Positions 43,874-53,100 of a stretch of DNA of 64,000 bases are shown one piece after another. The notes under the pieces are model-generated. The model was not told the DNA's origin. It searched no databases and saw nothing but the letters and a program-made list of their open reading frames with translations. The DNA is taken from positions 7,444,580 through 7,508,579 of the forward strand of contig NZ_AP025018.1 in assembly GCF_019977735.1 (NCBI RefSeq), given 5' to 3'. Each line of letters begins with the position of its first letter. Within the stretch, counting starts at the first letter, position 1. A program made the translations under genes and the position numbers. This DNA is from Calothrix sp. PCC 7716 (lineage in GTDB: Bacteria; Cyanobacteriota; Cyanobacteriia; Cyanobacteriales; Nostocaceae).

Positions 43874-43972
43874 ATGTACTATAAAATAATGCCCAAAATA
43901 GCGCAGACGATTGAAACGCTTACTGCTGCTTTATTACAAACGACAATCTTCAGTATGGTAGTCAATAGCTAA
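43874..43972 (+). CDS. Very small ORF (32 aa)
   Basis: MYYKIMPKIAQTIETLTAAL then LQTTIFSMVVNS; could be a small membrane peptide. Support is only a weak CAGG before the ATG and a hydrophobic end. Low confidence. Confidence 0.2.
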   Translation: MYYKIMPKIAQTIETLTAALLQTTIFSMVVNS

Positions 43973-44288
43973 AATGCTAAGATTTGTAAATTTTTATAAT
44001 CTATTTACATTTCCTGACAATCGATGTTAAAACGTTACAAGAGCTTACTTAGTCTATAAATCTGTCAATGTAGCGGTTTAATGTTTGAGCGGTAGTTATT
44101 ACCCATTTATGAGAGTCATTCACAAATGGAAGTATCTCAAACATGAAGTGTCGTTATTTACGCCTAAACAACTTATTGCTAAGTGACCTCACAAGTTTTT
44201 AACGAATAACACCATCTTTAACTTGAGGTAATTCTGGAACTTTTACCTCAAGTCAAACAGGCGTGAACTTGATTAAATTAAGTGGCTA
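43973..44288. other. Intergenic with an 11-bp hairpin
   Basis: About 315 bp without a supportable gene. It holds the hairpin at 44221-44253 and little else that can be interpreted. Confidence 0.45.
44221..44253. terminator. Hairpin ACTTGAGGTAA...TTACCTCAAGT
   Basis: A perfect 11-bp stem with an 11-base loop (TTCTGGAACTT), 36 bp downstream of the stop of the leftward HTH gene. It fits a terminator for that gene, though without a clear T-run. Confidence 0.5.
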
Positions 44289-44783
44289 TTACTTACATCT
44301 CAGTATGAGTTCTTCATTTTTATTGCCTTCCAAAAGACGACCAATTGTTCTTGGTGACATCTCTGGCAAACCCCTCGCAGCAGCAGCTTCAGCTACTAGT
44401 TTATTGTGCTGGTGCTTGGATTTACATGGCTTTCGATCTTTGCTCCATTCGCTTAGTTCGATGATTTTGGAAACTTCCCTGGTCACTTTGACCTTTTTGG
44501 GTCTTCCCATTCCACCACTAAGGATTTCCTCTACTTTTGCTATTGCATCATCCAAGTTTTGTGGCGCCAGTTCACTTGCTTCCCATCTATTTCTCCATCT
44601 ATTTACTACTGACCCACTTACCCCTATCTCTTTCTTAATTTTTGTTAAGCTTTTTCCTGTCGTCAGTTCAAGGAGAATCTTAGCTCTGGTGCTTACGACC
44701 TCAGAGCCTGTCTCAATTACGTACTCCAGCGCCTTTCTTTCAATAATAGTTATTTCTAATGGAGCTGTAATGCTAAATGGCAT
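44289..44783 (-). CDS. Orphan HTH protein of IS630/Tc1-type DNA-binding region (164 aa)
   Basis: The sequence contains one clear HTH (ILLELTTGKSLTKIKKEIGV, SGSVVNRWRNRWEA) and a second basic HTH-like part (SPRTIGRLLEGNKNEELILR), the pairing found at the N-terminus of IS630-type transposases. The linker has the GRPKKVKVT AT-hook-like piece. No DDE domain follows in any frame downstream. It could be the first ORF of a lost element or a domesticated regulator. It stands alone. Confidence 0.65.
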   Translation of the reverse strand: MPFSITAPLEITIIERKALEYVIETGSEVVSTRAKILLELTTGKSLTKIKKEIGVSGSVVNRWRNRWEASELAPQNLDDAIAKVEEILSGGMGRPKKVKVTREVSKIIELSEWSKDRKPCKSKHQHNKLVAEAAAARGLPEMSPRTIGRLLEGNKNEELILRCK

Positions 44784-45203
44784 CTTTTACCCCTTGTGTT
44801 CTGACTTGTGCCAAAATAATAGATATCTGGTATACTCTTTATTGTATCTTGAAAACTCCCTCAGAACCCTGCTTGAACCAGAATTCTGAGAAATAAAACA
44901 CCTCCACCTGCCACTGGGACAGGGGGAATTATTTTGCGAACTTAGATTCAATAGCTATAATACCATGACTTTACCCTTCATAGCACATCTTTCCCTAGAC
45001 AGATGTTTTTCGCCTTATAATCTGCATCTAACCAAATGCTTAACCAAAATTAACTTTTTTGGTAGTTCTATACACAGTGATTTTCAACAGTTATTACGAC
45101 TCCCCAGTTGTAACACACAAATTGTTTCATTTTGCTAAACAGCAAATATTTTAGTTGCTAAAACAATGCGCGTTACATTTGGAAAAATGTTTGAGTTAAA
45201 ACA
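44784..45203. other. Intergenic, divergent promoters
   Basis: About 420 bp. It separates the leftward HTH gene and the rightward ParB-like gene. AT-rich, with repeated AACCAAA and TAAAACAATG motifs near 45030-45200 resembling the iteron-region AAAACAAAA runs. No ORF. Confidence 0.4.
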
Positions 45204-46448
45204 ATGTACGATTCAGAGCATCGACAGGTTTTGTATCTTCCTCTTAATGATTTGGTTATTCATCCTGAATTAATACAAATTTACGGTGAAACAGAAAATC
45301 GCCCCTCTTTGGTCGAGAGCATTCGACGTGAAATGAAGATTCTTGTTCCTTTGGAAGTTTCTGAACGCACGGGTGTAAAGGTTGTGCTTGCGGGTAAGTG
45401 CAGGTTGCAGATAGCCAAAGAGCTTGGTTTCACAACAGTTCCAGTTTATATAGGCGAATACTCTTGTGAAGAAGACGAGTTAAATGTTCTGTATGACTTG
45501 AATACCCACCGGGAACAAAAGACTTACTATCAGAAGCTGCAAGAAGCTAGTTACTGGGAACCCAAGTTTAAGAAGGAAGCTAAACATCGACAGCAGCAGA
45601 ATGCTCGTAGTTTAAACCAACGCAAGCGAGAAAAGAATTTAACGAATAATTCAAATTTGAACACTTCGAGCGACCAAGTTGAATCTACGAATAATTCAAA
45701 TTTGAATACTTCGTCAGATGACATAAGTTATCAACATAAAGGTTGTTTATCAACTGTTAAACAGGTTGCTAGCAAAGTAAAACTCAGTGTTGGGAACTAT
45801 CATAAGGGTAAAAAAGTATATGATTTTATTTCTCAATTAAAGGTTGATAAGAAATTGCGTTCAGCCGAAGCAATGCAGGACGAACTGAACCGCAGTGTTG
45901 ATGCTGCTTACAAGTTCCTTACCAACAACCGTAGAGAAGAGGTATTAAAGATTATTGAGAATGGTGAAGTAAATACGATTCGTGATGGTTTAGCAATGGT
46001 TGGAACTGGTTCTCGCAATCCCTGGCGCCTATTTGAAGTTGGACAAGTTTATCAATTTAAAAAGGAACCTAGACCAAGTTGCTACAGATTAGCTCGTGTA
46101 ACTAAAATCACAGATGAGTTTGTTGTACTCGTGTTTAGGAATCAAAAAACTCATGAGTTAGAAACTATGGGTCTTAGACCATCACATTTTGTTGATGCAA
46201 CGTTAGTGGAAGAACCATCGGCACCTGAAAGAGAACGAGTGTATCGTCTGATGAAGAAATATTCCGATGTTCGTTCACTGCGGTTGATATTGAACGATAT
46301 GCTGACTGTTACCTATTTTACAGCGCAGGAAGTAGTACTTTTGGATATTTTAGAGACTGGTATTTATGAGCAAATGTTTGAGTTACACAACCTTAAGTTG
46401 GAAACGATAGCCAAAAATGCAAAAAACGAAAAATTATGCACTGTATAA
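45204..46448 (+). CDS. ParB/Srx-fold N-terminal domain protein, copy 1 (414 aa)
   Basis: The first 100 residues match a ParB-type N-terminal domain: VLYLPLNDLVIHPELIQIYG, then RREMKILVPLEVSERTGVKV, LAGKCRLQIAKELGFTTVPV, with the basic G-K-C-R in place of the usual GERR. The middle contains a near-perfect internal repeat, NNSNLNTSS twice (about 150-172), and an HTH-like helical stretch (LSTVKQVASKVKLSVGNYHK). The C-terminus is mixed. A second related protein is at 49012. ParB-type proteins bind centromeres or regulate plasmid maintenance; this one flanks the candidate origin. Confidence 0.75.
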   Translation: MYDSEHRQVLYLPLNDLVIHPELIQIYGETENRPSLVESIRREMKILVPLEVSERTGVKVVLAGKCRLQIAKELGFTTVPVYIGEYSCEEDELNVLYDLNTHREQKTYYQKLQEASYWEPKFKKEAKHRQQQNARSLNQRKREKNLTNNSNLNTSSDQVESTNNSNLNTSSDDISYQHKGCLSTVKQVASKVKLSVGNYHKGKKVYDFISQLKVDKKLRSAEAMQDELNRSVDAAYKFLTNNRREEVLKIIENGEVNTIRDGLAMVGTGSRNPWRLFEVGQVYQFKKEPRPSCYRLARVTKITDEFVVLVFRNQKTHELETMGLRPSHFVDATLVEEPSAPERERVYRLMKKYSDVRSLRLILNDMLTVTYFTAQEVVLLDILETGIYEQMFELHNLKLETIAKNAKNEKLCTV

Positions 46449-46487
46449 AAGATATACAAAGAAAAAGCGCGAGTAAAACTCAGTTTT

Positions 46488-46590
46488 ATTTTAAAACAAA
46501 AAGTTCAAAAATAAGCTTCAAAACCTTACACAGTAAAGGATTAAAGCTTAAAACAAGAACTCTAGTATCTCATAACAAAAATTTTACCTG
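46488..46590 (+). repeat. Origin-flanking repeat, copy A
   Basis: Begins TTTTAAAACAAAAAGTT and ends in one iteron-like unit ACAAGAACTCTAGTATC. It matches the sequence at 48417-48512 over about 95 bp with scattered substitutions, so the candidate initiator gene has related repeats on both sides. Confidence 0.7.
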
Positions 46591-46758
46591 AAATCAGAAT
46601 ATTTTTTGTCAAAATAATCTTTCAGCATAACACAAAGTTTTCCTAATGCCCACTATTTACTACCACTTGTAAGAAATGCGGGTTTAGCAACATCATATTT
46701 AGAATGCAATTTCCTAACATAATTACTTGAATAATATTTACCTAACAGCATTAATATT

Positions 46759-48363
46759 ATGAGTCAAGATAAATTGGAAACACCCAATGTTAATGAAATA
46801 GATGGAATAACTAATACCTTTATTTCAGAAATTCAAGAAAACATTAGGCAAGTTATACGTGATAAACTTCCTCAATATTTGCAATCTAAAAATGTAAATT
46901 CTGTAGCCGAACTGTCGTTGAAAAAAGCAGAAAACTCAGATTTATTTGAGGCTACATTCAATCAAGTATTGTACAGCACAATTTCTTCAATGTTTTCAAA
47001 CGAAAAACTTGATGATAATCCTCAACTTGATTATAATATAAAAAATAATAAAATTAAATCCTCTAAGAAGAGTCAGGAAAACTCGTTATTTCACTCACAG
47101 CCCTTTGAGGCTATCGCAGCAGCAGCACTTATGGCTTCTAGTATGAACTGTCAAATCAAGAAAGAAGTAACATGGCAAGCAAATAAAGATGGGGTAGCCC
47201 ATTCACTGCATAAAACCAAAGATTATCCAAAAAATTATATCGAGCATTATATTACAACACCAGGTGATATAACCTTACTCCCTTGGAATGAAGCTCAACA
47301 AATCATTGATAAATTTGGTTTTACTAGTGCAAAATTACACTTGATATTTGCTGCTTATACAATGCAGCAGGAAAAGCCTTGGGAAAGTCTGTTTGCAGTG
47401 GATGGTAGTGATTTAATAGAAAAAATTGGTTGGGATAAGCGTACAGATTTACCAAAACATCAAAAACTTTTAGAAATAGCGAAAACAGCATTTGCTTTAG
47501 ACTGTTTATTAGTTAAAACAGTATGGGTAGAAGGTAAAAGCCAGAAGGGTCGTATAAATGCGAGTACACCTATAGGACGAATGTGGAACATTACAATTGT
47601 TCCATATGGTCAAGTTGATACATCTGGCAAAATAGAAAAGCCTGACGAAATCAAACTGGTTATTCAACCTGGCACTTGGACACAATACTTTTTGAACCGA
47701 GCAGGCGCCGAATCACGTGAAGCATTGTATCAGTTTAGCTACCTAGCCCAACAGGTATTGAAGATTGACCCTTATCATGAGGAGCTTGCGTTGAGGCTAG
47801 CCATATATTTGACGTTGGATAGTCGGGTTCGTCCTGATGGAAATTATGGGGTACAGGAGCTAATAGAAATTGCATTACCACAAACGGAAATTGAGAAAGC
47901 CAAAGAAGACCGCATTAAATCTTTTAGCCTAAAGCAACGATGGGATGACGCTTTAAAGCACCTGCTTCAAATTGGTTGGCAAATTACATTTGAATCAGAA
48001 GCATACCCAGAATGGTTAAGACCAGACTGCAAAAGCAAAAAACCCAAAGGCTATTTTGATAAGTTGCTTTCTTCCAAGCTTACTATCAAGCCTCCACATC
48101 CTCTGAATGAACTTATAGCACCGAAAGCTGAATCTAAGGTAAAACGTTTAAAGCCGAAAGCCAAGGATGAAACATTGCAGGACACTATTTTAACTAGTAG
48201 CCAAGTTAGAAAAGCCCGTATTGCCAAGGAGTGGACACAAGCTAAACTAGCTGGCATCCTCGGTGTATCTCAAAATTTCATCTCACTCGTTGAGCGAGGC
48301 GAACGCACTCTTAATTTACAGCAATCCGCACTTATCCGAACTGTTTTAAATATTGATGATTGA
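46759..48363 (+). CDS. Candidate plasmid replication initiator with C-terminal HTH (534 aa)
   Basis: Residues of about 475-530 are a Cro/CI HTH (SSQVRKARIAKEWTQAKLAG, ILGVSQNFISLVERGERTL). The large middle part (FEAIAAAALMASSMNCQIKK, IIDKFGFTSAKLHLIFAAYT, DLIEKIGWDKRTDLPKHQKL) has the look of a winged-helix-type plasmid initiator, but I cannot assign it to a named Rep family. It lies between two ParB-like genes and is flanked by related repeats, with three 22-bp iterons directly downstream, the best argument for an initiator role. A large transcriptional regulator is the alternative. Confidence 0.55.
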   Translation: MSQDKLETPNVNEIDGITNTFISEIQENIRQVIRDKLPQYLQSKNVNSVAELSLKKAENSDLFEATFNQVLYSTISSMFSNEKLDDNPQLDYNIKNNKIKSSKKSQENSLFHSQPFEAIAAAALMASSMNCQIKKEVTWQANKDGVAHSLHKTKDYPKNYIEHYITTPGDITLLPWNEAQQIIDKFGFTSAKLHLIFAAYTMQQEKPWESLFAVDGSDLIEKIGWDKRTDLPKHQKLLEIAKTAFALDCLLVKTVWVEGKSQKGRINASTPIGRMWNITIVPYGQVDTSGKIEKPDEIKLVIQPGTWTQYFLNRAGAESREALYQFSYLAQQVLKIDPYHEELALRLAIYLTLDSRVRPDGNYGVQELIEIALPQTEIEKAKEDRIKSFSLKQRWDDALKHLLQIGWQITFESEAYPEWLRPDCKSKKPKGYFDKLLSSKLTIKPPHPLNELIAPKAESKVKRLKPKAKDETLQDTILTSSQVRKARIAKEWTQAKLAGILGVSQNFISLVERGERTLNLQQSALIRTVLNIDD

Positions 48364-48416
48364 GTAACAATACTCAGTACATTTAAACTACTAAAATAGT
48401 TTTCGTGTTCATTTTA

Positions 48417-48560
48417 GTTTTAAAACAAAAAGTTGAAAAAATTGGCTTCAGAGCCTTACACCATAAAGCGTTGAGTCTTAAAACAAAAACTCTAGTATCG
48501 CCTAACAAAAACTCTAGTATCGACTAACAAAAACTCTAGTATCGCCTAACAAAAAAACTT
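48417..48560 (+). repeat. 22-bp iterons and origin-flanking repeat, copy B
   Basis: After a copy of the TTTTAAAACAAAAAGTT segment come three 22-bp direct repeats at 48482-48503, 48504-48525 and 48526-48547, each AACAAAAACTCTAGTATCG plus CCT or ACT, and a partial fourth. Exact 22-bp spacing (two helical turns), no spacers, and a position beside the initiator-like gene are hallmarks of iteron plasmid origins. Copy A upstream has one such unit. Confidence 0.85.
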
Positions 48561-49011
48561 TGTAACCCTAGCTAAATCATAATTTTCTTTTTTTAAAACA
48601 GGTTTAAATGCCAAAAAAAGCAGTCTCAGCACCGTTTTTTCAGGTATGGCATAATCTGGCAATAACAATAAGCGACAGCCACTACCAAAAAACAATCACA
48701 TTTCTACCAGGAGTTTTACGTATGGATTTTAGAAAACATCTACCGACGACCTCAAGTATTATCTGTTTTCTCTTTAAAACAAAAGTTGGGTAGCTTGCCA
48801 AAGTGCTTGGTTTCAACGAAAACTGTAGCAACAAGCTCAGAATGAAGACCGTGAGACGACGACAACCGTCTCAGCGTGCTGGAAAGCAACCCAAAAAGAA
48901 CAAAAAAATTAGTCTTCATTTTATGCTACTTATTCCTTGATGACCAATAGGTATATGTAAACCTTATCAAGTACAAGCTACCTGATATTCCAATTGATTA
49001 TCGGGGGATGC
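48561..49011. other. Non-coding region after iterons
   Basis: About 450 bp, AT-rich, with another TTTAAAACAAAAGTTGGG motif near 48774 and a 7-bp perfect hairpin TGAGACG...CGTCTCA at 48852-48873. No gene is clear. This may be the AT-rich duplex-unwinding part of the origin. GGGGGA precedes the ATG at 49012. Confidence 0.5.
48852..48873. other. GC-rich hairpin TGAGACG...CGTCTCA
   Basis: Stands out in AT-rich DNA between the iterons and the second ParB-like gene. It could be the core of a small structured RNA such as a copy-control RNA, or a site for replication proteins. Role unknown. Confidence 0.35.
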
Positions 49012-50193
49012 ATGAAAAATAATCTAGAAACAAAGAACTTTAACCCAAACGATTTAGTCTTACATGCCGAGCTAATACGTATATACGGAACAACAGACGA
49101 AAATCTTGATTTGCAATCCGATATTGCAGTAAACGGCATTATGGTGCCGTTAGTAGTATCTACACGTACACCAATTAATACAATAGTTTCTGGTGCCCGC
49201 CGAAGAAGTGTAGCAATAGCTCTCAGTATAGAGTCAGTTCCAGTAATTTGTTATAAGTTCAAGAGTGAAGAAGCAGAGAAGCACTTTATATTATCTGCCA
49301 ACCGTAATAGACCCAAGACTAAATATCAACAACTTATCGAAGGTAGAGAATGGGAATTACTTGAAAAACAAGCAGCAGCGTTGAGGCGCCAATCTGGTCT
49401 TGAGCAACGCTGGAAGAATAAAGACAAAGAGAAATCAGGCATTGATGATGATGAACATGATTATTATCCAGTAGTACTATTGTCCGATTATTGGTTCTGC
49501 TCACGTGAGCAGAACCAATCAAAAAAGAATCCACGAACAATTGATAAGGTTAGTGACCGCATTGGAATATCGGCAGCATCATACCAACGTGCCAAACCCA
49601 TCATTGAGAAATGTGAAGAATTACGGCATTCGGGTCATGTTGTAGAAGCTGCTGCACTCGAAGCTTATTTAGAATCAGCAGGAATTAATCCAGTGGCAAA
49701 TCTACTAAAGGCGCCTAACTGTGACGAAGTGTTAAGTCTAGTTGGCAGTGGAAAAGCAAAAACAATTCAATCTGCATTATTAAAAGCAAATCGTGTTCAG
49801 AAAATGAGTGCAGTGGTAGAGGGAGCAATATTTTTCTTTCCTGACAAGATGTTGCGTAAATCAACTTACTACCATTCAGGTCGTGTAGTCCGAATTGCCA
49901 ATACCATCGCCACTGTCTGCTTCCGAGATAAATATGATGATGATTTACATGAACATCAATATAAATGTGATGAGCTACTCACCTTAGAGAAGGATGGTGA
50001 GACACATAATCAAATTCGTTTGCGTGACCGTATAAATCAACTAATTAAAAGTGAAAATTCTACACCAACTGACCGATACGTATTAAATCGATTATTAGGT
50101 GCCGCAGTTTGTACTCGTGAGGAAGTTGACTGGGTAGAAATTATTGAATGGCGAATTGCAGGAAAAACGCGCGCAGGGGTAGGTGAGAGATGA
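49012..50193 (+). CDS. ParB/Srx-fold N-terminal domain protein, copy 2 (393 aa)
   Basis: ParB-like N-terminal domain: NDLVLHAELIRIYGTTDENL, NGIMVPLVVSTRTPINTIVS, then GARRRSVAIALSIESVPVIC, closer to the standard GxRR motif than copy 1. The same order of parts follows as in copy 1 (LILSANRNRPKTKYQQLIEG versus DLNTHREQKTYYQKLQEASY; VLSLVGSGKAKTIQSALLKA versus VLKIIENGEVNTIRDGLAMV), so they are diverged paralogues. ATG 49012 is preferred (GGGGGA upstream) over an ORF start at 48994. The stop overlaps the primase/helicase start (ATGA), so the two are co-translated. Confidence 0.8.
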   Translation: MKNNLETKNFNPNDLVLHAELIRIYGTTDENLDLQSDIAVNGIMVPLVVSTRTPINTIVSGARRRSVAIALSIESVPVICYKFKSEEAEKHFILSANRNRPKTKYQQLIEGREWELLEKQAAALRRQSGLEQRWKNKDKEKSGIDDDEHDYYPVVLLSDYWFCSREQNQSKKNPRTIDKVSDRIGISAASYQRAKPIIEKCEELRHSGHVVEAAALEAYLESAGINPVANLLKAPNCDEVLSLVGSGKAKTIQSALLKANRVQKMSAVVEGAIFFFPDKMLRKSTYYHSGRVVRIANTIATVCFRDKYDDDLHEHQYKCDELLTLEKDGETHNQIRLRDRINQLIKSENSTPTDRYVLNRLLGAAVCTREEVDWVEIIEWRIAGKTRAGVGER

Positions 50194-53100
50194 AATTTCC
50201 ACGCACTTCACGTTTCGACGATTGTCCTATCTGCGGTAGAAAAAAACCGGATTGTGGTTGGAAACCGGATGACCCTAATTTCCGGTTTTGCATGAATACC
50301 CATGATGCTTATAGCACACCCCCTGGATGGAAATTTGTAGGTCTAACCAGTGGTGGCCAATGGGGAATGTTTGTCCCTGATACTACTCGCGAATATACAG
50401 AAGCTGAACGTATTGCCTACAAAGAGCGATGGCAGCAGCTTCAAGTTGAACGTCGCAAACAACACGCTGAGTCTCTGGATGAACGCGAACGCCATTACCA
50501 ACATCGCAAACTAATTGATCAGCTTTCTCTCCATTCGCGTCATCGTGAAGATTTGCAACGTCGAGGATTGTCTGATGAATTAATACGCGCGGGGTTATTT
50601 CGTAGTATTGACCAATACCAAAAGCTTGATTTTGAAGTATCTTATCGTCTCGCAGGTGTAGGAATAACTGGTAAAAGTCTGACTAATTTCACTACTGGAT
50701 ATATGGTTCCGGTGTGGAACGAATATTTTCAAATCGTTGGTTATCAAATTCGTAATGATAATCCAGGTGATGATAATCCTAAATATTTTTGGGCAAGCAG
50801 TAAATCTAATAAGAAGAATACAGGCGCCAGTGTTCATTTACAAAATGGTGAACTTCCCCTCACATTCTGCGTACCTGTACGAATTGCACGTCTAAAATCA
50901 AACAATGAAAATTTAAGTAAAAACTTTTCTGGAAGTGCAGAACTATTGCAAAATCCGGGTTTGTTAGCTGAAAATCATGAAAGTGAAAAACTGAGACTGA
51001 GATACATAATGCTTGCCGAAGGTATTCTCAAACCTTGGATATTGTCCCAAATACGAGATTGTTTATGTATTGGCGCCGCTGGTGGTAATTTTGCAGCTAG
51101 TCCTCAAACATTGAAGCGTTATCTTGAAGCAGCTTCAGTAATGCTCGCAGGCAGTAAACAAGTTGTATTATGGGCTGATGCTGGCGCCGTTAGCAACAAA
51201 CAAGTGATGCGGCAGTACAAAAAGACTTACCAGCTATTAAAAAAATGGGGATATGAATTGCAGGTTGCTTGGTGGGGACAGGTTGACAAATCCCATCCTG
51301 ATCCTGATGAATACGCTGGGAAGTACGAACTGCTAACATGGAATCAATTTGAAAGCTTATCGCGCAATCCATTACAGTTTTGGGATAGTGTTAAGCAGCA
51401 GTTGAGTAAGTTATCAAATGTCTTTAAGCAGAAACGCGGAGTTGGCTTTAAACCAAATGGTGATAAAAAGCAAGTAATTGTAAACGAACTTAACTATATT
51501 CCTGGTCAACTGCCCAATTATGATGAATATCTTGAACTTGGTTGTCCAAAAATAATCTACCAAGCTTCAGAACGGTTTACTTTGTGGCAGGAAGCAACCG
51601 ACAAGGGATGGAAGAATATATTAGATAAATCATTGCCTGGATTGGGCAAGTCATATACAGCAGGTAGTTTAAAAGCTTCCGAATTTGATTCCATCAAGCA
51701 ACTGTTTTATCTAGCGTCAGACCATCGCAATCCAACTACACTAACTGTCGAGAAGAATTTTGTTGATTTAATACCTCGTCACAATGGATTAGAACTTGAT
51801 AAAACGCGCACAACACCACTGGGCAAACCATATTTGGTACGACCAACCGATGGTGTTGATGAGAGCAAGCTAACCAAGTCGAATTGTTTTCGCGAACATA
51901 TGTTCAGAGTGCTTGCTGCGAAGAACATTCACAATATTGAGAGTCATGATAATCCGATTTGTGGAGGTTGCCATTTAAATCATGCTTGTCCACATAATAT
52001 AGGTGATGGTTTTGGCTTCCGTTTCTTACGGACAGAAACTTTGAAACATCCGCAAGTGCGCGCGCATCCTGATAGTTTACCGATGATTGAAGACTATCGC
52101 TACGATCAATGCGGCTTGATTTGGGATGAAGTATCTCAATTAATGCGTGTACGTACTAAAATTGAAGTTCGTCTTGATGATTTCAAGCAAACTGTTGGAG
52201 AATTGGCGTTAACGGCATCTGAAACCTACGATAAGTTGAAACAGGTGTTACTACAATTGGAAGATTTGTTTGCGTCGAATAATTCGTTAAAGTTTCCTCG
52301 CTATGGTTTTGGGGATGCTCAAGTTCGCGAAATAATTGGAGAATTGCCTGACAACTTATACGACATAATTTCAAACTTGTTGGAAGTGCTAACACCCAAT
52401 TTATCGTTTGTAGCTGAAAAAGCAGATAGCATTAGTACAAGTGTTGGCACAAAACAGGACAAAGCGCGCGATAGAAAGATAAATAAGTTATTGCGTGGTG
52501 ATAATTATAAAGAAGTTAAACAGCAATTAAATTTAGTTGGTTTAAATTGGTTGGCGCCTTTTTTGGAAGTATTGGGCAATTATGTTGATGGGTCGCTAGC
52601 GTTTAATAAAGGCGTACTAACAATACATTTAGCTGATTATCGTCATCGAGATGTGGCGCGCGCTGCCAAATTCAATATTTATTTAGATGGCACAATGGAC
52701 GTGCGGCATTTGGCATTAAAGCTGCATAGTGATGTGGAAGACATATTAGTTGTCGAACAAGCAGTGCCAAGTTATGACAATTTGACCATTGTGCATGTAA
52801 CTGGAATGGGAACGCTGGGTAAAGATAGACGTAAGCAATCAATGTTGCCAAGAGTACTAGCGTGTCGTGACGGAATTATAAACAGTCATCCTGGTAAAAA
52901 AGCCAGTTTTATAGAGCGCAAAGTTCATGCTCTTGATGGTGATGGTTATCATTTTCGGGATGGACGAGGTGTAAACCGCTTCTTGGATACACAAGTTTTG
53001 ACATCACTGGGGGTGCCGTATTCGCATATCGGGGAGATGGCAGCAGAATATCAGATACTGACAGGAAAACAGGTTGATTTGAATGTTCACGCTAATAACC

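Noticed and set aside
44263-44889. 208-codon rightward hydrophobic frame
   Set aside because: Antisense to the HTH gene at 44289-44783, which has a sensible protein sequence.
48482-48560. Possible CRISPR array
   Set aside because: The 22-bp repeats are directly adjacent without spacers, so they are iterons; no cas genes are nearby.
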